Shown here: in pieces, positions 58,936 through 64,000 of the stretch
Position numbering within the stretch: position 1 is the stretch's first letter
Layout of the letters: each line of letters opens with the position of its first letter
NCBI GenBank assembly: GCA_020746875.1
Contig: JAGTJL010000007.1
Span: 1,612,001 to 1,676,000, forward strand
Direction of reading: 5' to 3'
DNA from: Rhexocercosporidium sp. MPI-PUGE-AT-0058
Lineage: Eukaryota > Ascomycota > Leotiomycetes > Helotiales
Length of the DNA stretch: 64,000 nucleotides
Made by a program: the position numbers and the translations under genes
Notes under the pieces: generated by a model
The model's database searches: none
The model's input: only the letters and a program-made list of their open reading frames with translations
What the model was told of the DNA's origin: nothing

Positions 58936-59309
58936 ACAGTAGTAAGAATAATAAGTGTACATACAACAACAGTAAGCTGAAAGTTTTAGTATTATTCCGT
59001 ACGCGAGAGGGCCAGCGGCTGCAGCTAATTAGAGCACTTTACGGGACAGTATTTTAATAAAGTGATCTACAAATCGCTCAATGTAAGATAGATATATGTT
59101 AAGAAGTCCACCATGGTGGAGTAGATAATCTCTATACCACTGCTGCTGGCTTAACTTTGTTGTAAAAACATAGAGCAGAGACACTGCAGGATTCAGAATC
59201 CACCAGAGTGAACTCCAAACACCGACCTTTTTTAAACAGAGAAGATGTTTATATACACGCATGACCTGTTCCCTTATATAAACCTCTCACACAACAGCGT
59301 ATCCTAAAT
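58936..59309 (-). other. 3' flank of the secreted-protein gene
   Basis: Base composition becomes gene-like here. A 77-codon minus-strand frame (59029-59262, starting MRVYKHLLC) is open and rich in Trp and Leu, but no domain or splice connection to the gene upstream was found. It is most simply 3' flanking or UTR sequence. Confidence 0.4.
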
Positions 59310-60687
59310 CTACAGCTTGATCGCCTGGCGACAGTGATCACTGAAACTTTCCGCACCGGGCAGTAGATTACCCGGCTCCAAATCGCAAACGGGAATGTAC
59401 AAGACGCAGGGCGTACTGGCGTCCAGGGGCAGGCTCTCCTGGAAAGCGTCAAAGTTGTTCGTCTTGCCCTTGCTCTCCCAGCAGCTAGCCACGCTGACAA
59501 GAAAATCGTCCTTGGTAAGGCCGTACTTTTCAGTCAGGGCCTTGGCTGTATCTGTGGCTACGTCGAAATTGTCCTGCTTCAAAACTAAGTTGATGTTAGA
59601 GTCGCCATTCCGCTGGCAGACTGACGTCTCGTCATCACGGCAGGGTTGCGCGTTATGGAAGTGGAGAACGTAGGTGCCACTCGCAGCAATAGCCGCGCCA
59701 ATGGCGGCCCTCGTGAGAGTGGCATCTATGCCGGACTGAAGGTCGCTGGCAGTGAAGTTTTCCCTGACGCCAAGGAAGCTGCCGCCGGAGAGGATGCCGG
59801 CGATGCCAGAGTCCGGGGAAAGGGGGTCGGCGCTGAGAATGCTGTCGAAAGTGCTGTCAACGGTGGCCTGGTATTGGGAAACGACTGTGGACAATGCACC
59901 AGCAATATTGCTCCATGTGACGAACTTATCGGCTTCTGCTGGCGGCGTGAGCTTGTCGAGGAGGAAGCCAAGGCCTCCCGTGACGGCGGTGACACCAGTG
60001 GAGACGGGGCCAGTCAGGGGAACTGCGCCTAGGACGGTCGAGAACATCGTGATCACGGTCTTGAGTGGCGTCACGTCGTCCACGGTGCTGGGCAGGAAAT
60101 CCGAGACGATCCCAGGGAGCTTGAGTGAGAGGATTGACGAAGCGAAGCCGATGGCAGTGTTGACGGAGTTCATGTAGCTGTTCCAGTTCTGGATAGCCAC
60201 CATGACATACCAAGCGGGGAGTGTCACTGGAAGACATGGCTGTTCGGCACTGCAGAAAGAATCCAGACCACTAGGAACGAATCAGCGACAATTAGTCGAG
60301 ATGTCGAAATAACACTTTGCTGTGCTTCAATTATTCACCACAGACAGGGCATCGTTACTCACCAGAAGAAGTTTGGTGCACCAAAGCTAGCCGCCAGGGC
60401 CTGGATGGTGTTGCCACCTGGCGCCGGCGCAGTAAAGTTGGCTTCGATCCATCCCTTGAAGAAGGAGTCGATGTCGAGCTTAGTCCAGGTGTCAGTGACT
60501 AGAGGCTCAGCTGGGCACGAGTCGGTACCTGGTCAATATGTTAGTATATATAAATCCTATTGTCTTGGGACCAGAATATGGAAAATTCCAGGTCGAGGAA
60601 AGACATACCAGCACCGGTCCCCTGCGGAACAGGGTTGGCAAGGACAGAAGCTGTCAAAGCCGTAACTAGAAGACATTGATAGCGCAT
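59310..60687 (-). CDS. secreted cysteine-rich protein of unknown function (possibly DUF7872 family), three exons
   Basis: Minus-strand exons are 60687-60609, 60528-60363 and 60270-59310, with introns of 80 bp (GTATGT...CTAAC...CAG) and 92 bp (GTGAGT...CTAG). They join in frame to give 401 aa. The start chosen is the ATG giving MRYQCLLVTALTASVLA, a typical signal peptide with cleavage likely after residue 17 (VLA-NP). An in-frame ATG 69 bp upstream would put charged residues before it. The mature protein has ten cysteines (even number), two NFT glycosylation sites, an FFCGLDSFC motif across the second splice junction, QPCLPVTLPAWY, and hydrophobic stretches at about 110-130 and 240-260. No catalytic motif was recognised. 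The layout, with WTKLDIDSFF, SFGAPNFFCGL and PAWYVMVAIQNWNSYMN, recalls the ascomycete DUF7872 proteins from memory; that assignment is tentative. Location between repeat blocks and secretion make an effector-like role possible but unproven. Confidence 0.88.
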
Positions 60688-61450
60688 CTTGGAAGAGAGA
60701 GTGAGCAGTCCTCGAGACTTCGGCCACGAATGCAGAGAAAAGAAGCACGGAAGCACGGAAGCACGGAAGCAAGGAAGGAAGAACGAAAGAAAGGAAGAAA
60801 GGGTGCAGAGACGAGTCTAGCAAAGAAAACACCCAGGAGCGGAAGGGAGTATCTCATAACGATACTTATATCCTCACATACTGTACTTGTTCCTGAGTCC
60901 TCTAATTCCGTTATCTGGTTCAAAAGACGCCAGTTCCCCACACTTGTCTCATGATCCCCTGAAGTGAGAGTATTAAGCTCTGCTCCGATGCCACCCCATT
61001 TAAGAGTACCAAGATCTGGACACGATGATTTGCAGTTATGCATTCCTTCCACGGCGGAGTCAAGGGCTCAAAGTGGCAGAGCTTCGAATGGAAGAGGTAA
61101 GATGGGGGCTGAGCCCTAAAGTGAGGTGTAACCGGACTGACTCGCCCATCATTCAACGGAGTCGACGTCTTAAAATAGATGGGCTCATAAGCACACGCCA
61201 AGCCCAAGGATTAGCAATTGTCCATACAGAATTCACACCGCACTCAGGATTAAGGAGATTGCGTATTCGGAAACAGAGATCGCAAACCAAGGTCCTTGTA
61301 CGGACGGTACTTTCCATGCTTTCGATCAATGCACACACTGGCCCCGTTCGTCTGATAGTCAGTACCTCATCAATGCAACGTCTAACCTCACACGGACGGC
61401 AGCCATTTGTTTCTCTGCTCACTACCGAAGTAGTGGAACACTAGCAATGC
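60688..61450 (-). promoter_or_regulatory. upstream region of the secreted-protein gene
   Basis: It contains a purine-rich tract with the tandem unit AAGCACGG repeated three to four times (60743-60770), continuing into AAGGAAGGAAGAACG. On the gene strand this is a CT-rich tract shortly upstream of the ATG, common in fungal promoters. Several overlapping open frames up to 139 codons (61025-61444) show no family resemblance and are not called as genes. Confidence 0.5.
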
Positions 61451-62100
61451 ATATGCATACATACCGCTTCCCAATTCTCTCTAAGAACTAGATCATGCAC
61501 TATATGGCTTCTACATGTTCGTATCTCGACATCACGAGGACGGTTCAGGAAATTTTTTACTCAGAGACCGATACTATCCTTCCCGTCCGATAAACTTTAC
61601 TTTTACTAGTAGATTCCGCGCCACAGGTTTGATATTTATTAAGGGGAAGGGATAGTACTGTACAGTCCTTCATAGTATAGTTTCGGAATACTTGGCTCTA
61701 GTTTGAATAAGGTTACAATCGAACCTTTTTCTTGAGGTCTGCAGTCTGTTCGTGCCAAGAGTCGGAATATCATGCTATCCCATGGACTGGCATAAACATA
61801 TTTTAGCGCTATTTGAAAAGAGACCTCTTTTTCGCAATAACATAACTCAGCTATTACGACTTTTAAAAAGTATTCTAAAAAGCTACAAGTATTATTTCAA
61901 ACTCTCAATTTCTTTTAATAATCGAATTGCACTCGATGCGGCCACCTTAAATTATAGCCCTAAAATATGCAAGCGAGTTGCCAGTCTATGGGATAGGACA
62001 AAGAGGTGGGGGGGGGGGGGGGGGCTCACGTCATTAAGGGGTAACTCATAACTGACTTCCGCGAGTCTTTTCCAGGCCTATGACTTTCTTATCGCTTTTC
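61451..62100 (+). other. island edge with G17 homopolymer
   Basis: No gene was recognised; a 99-codon frame (61752-62051) runs through the homopolymer and is unsupported. Seventeen consecutive G residues lie at 62008-62024. AT-rich repeat DNA resumes at about 62090. Confidence 0.5.
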
Positions 62101-62109
62101 TTACTAGTT

Positions 62110-62333
62110 TCTATTAGATTTAAATACTTAAATTATAAGGGCAACAAGTCTTAAAGTCATATTTATATTATTAAGTTAATATTTTTAAGAAATGCCTATA
62201 TTATTTCTAACTCAAAAAATAAAATAAAACTACTTTATTAACGAGTACAACCTCCTTCAGCAATAATTACAATTACAATTCTTTCCGGAATAGTACAAAT
62301 TAAATTCTCTAATTGCTCTAGAAGTATTTCCTT
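62110..62333 (-). mobile_element. 3' end of a Tc1/mariner-like transposon
   Basis: On the minus strand, 62333-62240 reads LEQLENLICTIPERIVIVIIAEGGCT, the conserved C-terminal end of fungal Tc1/mariner transposases (L...SMP.R...VI.A.GG.T). The frame is open in this piece. The rest of the transposase is missing because an LTR begins at 62334. Confidence 0.6.
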
Positions 62334-63160
62334 GTCAGGGGGCTACCGGCTCCTTCGAGCGGTAGCTCGCTCTTTTATTTATAAGGCTTAACTTCATATA
62401 TAAGAGCCTGCGGCTCTCCTGAACTTATTTTATAAATTCTAATTAATATAATACCTTTGCTTTTGCTCTTTACTTATTTATCTTATAATATTTTAAAACT
62501 TCTTCTTTAAGCGGCTCGGCAAAAACAATAATCGTTCGGTAGTAAACTCGTATCCCGGCCTAGACTTCTCTATTAAAAAGCTACGGCAAAGTCACGGCAG
62601 AATACCGAGTTAGGCACTTAATTAACGACGCTTATTAGTACGATTATCGAGGAAGCGAATACTTAAAGCTATTATTAACTTAAAAGCGGCTAAACGATTT
62701 TCTTAACTTTAGAAACGAGAGTTTAGTATTTACTTAAAAAGCGAGTTATTAACTAATTACTTAAAAAGCGAGTTATTAACTAATTACTTAAAGGCGAGTT
62801 ATTAACTAATTACTTAAAGCTTGATATTATAGACTTAAATAGTAGAGAAGCGTTTAATACATAATTTAAAAGAGTACTTAAGAATCTTAATTACTTAAGG
62901 ACTTTCTCTCTCGTAAGAATTTCGCAAATTAATAAACTTAGCAGTCGTCGACAAAAAGTAAATTAAGAAGAAGACGATTAAAACGAATCCGAACTCGACT
63001 AAAATATCTTTTAAAGATTATAATATGAAAATAATATACAATTAAAAAGAAAAGAATTAGTAAGACGCTCTTTTACTTAACGAAACTTAAGTATTTTATA
63101 AAATAAAGAATATTAATCTTCTTCGTAGAACTCTTATAATAAATCTCTTCGTTTATTATA
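62334..63160 (+). mobile_element. LTR retrotransposon 5' part starting TGTCAGGGGGCTACCGG, truncated
   Basis: TGTCAGGGGGCTACCGGCTC begins a new repeat that interrupts the Tc1-like sequence, as an LTR would. A hairpin GCTACCGGCTCC/GAGCGGTAGC follows. The sequence after about 62560 reads as broken plus-strand gag-like coding rich in Lys, Asn and Leu. The right limit is the minus-strand copia LTR at about 63163. The LTR's own 3' edge was not determined. Confidence 0.45.
62731..62818 (+). repeat. 27-bp tandem repeat, three copies
   Basis: TACTTAAAAAGCGAGTTATT followed by AACTAAT occurs at 62731 and 62758, and with one base missing (AAGGCGAG) at 62785. A fourth partial unit follows. Copies are identical or nearly so. 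Confidence 0.85.
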
Positions 63161-63162
63161 AT

Positions 63163-63390
63163 TGTTAATTGCACTATGTTGCTTATCCCTCCCGGTAATA
63201 GGTAACAACTTAGTCAATCGTGGTGAGACTCGATTACATAGTGCAAAGCTTTAGTTGTATTCTATGTATTTTATTTAAGTCTTAAGAGCTACTTCTAAGG
63301 TGTCGACGAGAGCTCTATATAAGAGGCTCTCGTTATAGGCTAGTCCTAAAGTGGCTAGCGTCTAATGCTCTGTATCTACTTCTTGCGACA
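63163..63390 (-). repeat. copia 3' LTR, minus orientation
   Basis: On the minus strand a polypurine tract (ATAGGGGTTGTA) is followed by TGTCGCAAGAAG at 63390. The likely end is ATTAACA at 63163, 228 bp. It contains an 11-bp inverted repeat, TTGCACTATGT (63169-63179) and ACATAGTGCAA (63236-63246). Confidence 0.6.
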
Positions 63391-63399
63391 TACAACCCC

Positions 63400-64000
63400 T
63401 ATATTGACTTATCTTCCGTATTTATGTAATTCTGTAAATGTTACGTGAATATTATTATTTATATACTAGTAACTCTTCTTTAAGAGCTTGCCTTTCTTTT
63501 TACTTATTTAGTTAAGTTAACATCGAACTTATTAGTCTCGATTAGCTCACGTAGTATTAAGTAAGCCTTTGACTTAATTATAGTGTCGGCGGGGTTATTA
63601 ATTCCGTTAATTTAATTAACTCTGTCGATTTCCTTACGTTTATAACTTTAACAAAGGTATATAAGGTCGACCATTAATCTCTTTTCTTGTGTTGTGCTTA
63701 GCTTAACAATACAGTCGTAGATTAATTTAGAATCCGTGTAAATACGTAGCGGAATAGTCGTATTAAGTATTACTTTAAATGTTAATTTAATAGCTAATGT
63801 TATATTAAAGCCATTGCTTATTATAAAGAGTTCTAAGGCTAGTATAAAAGGGGTAATTCTCTTGCACTTTATATTTAATTAATAAAGTATATTAGCTTTT
63901 CCGTTTTTATTAATAATAATAATAACGAAACCGATTTATAAGTTATAATCGGCGTTATTAACGAAGCTTTCGTTTGTGAAGACAATTATTTATATATTAG
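63400..64000 (-). pseudogene. copia RNase H relic, runs off the window
   Basis: Minus-strand reading from 64000 down gives NESFVNNADYNS, IGFVIIIINKN, KCKRITPFILALELF, IYTDSKLIYDCIVKL, TTQEKRLMVDLI and NPADTIIKSKAYL. These are in the order of the RNase H of the copia subgroup with TDSKSLYD and NPADAMTK motifs. There are few stops, so this copy is relatively little damaged. It is followed by a polypurine tract and the LTR at 63390. Confidence 0.8.

Noticed and set aside
59029..59262. 77-codon Trp/Leu-rich minus-strand frame after the secreted-protein gene
   Set aside because: It is open and has an ATG, but no family, no splice link and no second evidence; treated as 3' flank.
59395..60177. Plus-strand open frames of 92-141 codons opposite the secreted-protein gene
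   Set aside because: They are antisense shadows of a well-supported spliced gene and have no family resemblance.
61025..61444. 139-codon plus-strand frame upstream of the secreted-protein gene
   Set aside because: Arg/Ser-rich random-looking sequence; a same-region antisense frame is equally open and no domain is recognisable.

Overview
The window looks like a repeat-rich, AT-rich segment of a filamentous ascomycete (Pezizomycotina) nuclear genome. The evidence is spliced genes with short introns (42-92 bp, CTAAC/CTGAC-type branch sites), fungal protein families (a UstYa-like oxidase and a mitochondrial ketoacyl-ACP synthase), and dozens of degraded fungal transposons. Repeat copies differ mainly by C-to-T and G-to-A transitions and their reading frames are full of stop codons, as expected after repeat-induced point mutation (RIP). 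I cannot name the species.

Layout. 1-18.1 kb is RIP-degraded retrotransposon sequence: a copia pol relic, a complete 7.66-kb Gypsy chromovirus (6794-14452) with paired LTRs and a CTTTA target duplication, several solo or 3' LTRs, and one copy of a hairpin-rich ~700-bp repeat (R1). A Fot1/pogo-like DNA transposon (18129-21062), itself interrupted by a 672-bp hAT-type MITE, and a 154-bp MITE lead into the first gene island.

The first island (about 21.1-24.9 kb) has normal base composition and two convergent intact genes: a mitochondrial-type 3-oxoacyl-ACP synthase (CEM1-like, 428 aa, three exons) and a UstYa/DUF3328 oxidase-like protein (281 aa, five exons) with both HxxHC motifs.

24.9-58.95 kb is again RIP-degraded. 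It holds further R1 copies, copia fragments, a Gypsy element (about 31.9-40.4 kb) carrying a nested hAT element that in turn carries a piggyBac-like transposon, a 9-bp minisatellite of about 560 bp, a copia fragment that is unusually open, three more hAT-type insertions with perfect 8-bp target duplications, a Gypsy body at 45.6-50.65 kb and a complete Gypsy at 51293-57997 with an ATAAA target duplication.

The second island (about 58.95-62.1 kb) holds one intact three-exon gene on the minus strand for a 401-aa secreted protein with ten mature cysteines. The window ends in Tc1/mariner, LTR-retrotransposon and copia remnants.

The three intact genes do not form an obvious shared pathway. CEM1 is housekeeping (mitochondrial fatty acid synthesis), UstYa-like proteins usually modify ribosomally made peptides or other secondary metabolites, and the secreted protein is of unknown function. 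No tRNA, rRNA or CRISPR was recognised. All intron-exon models were built by hand from splice signals and frame continuity.
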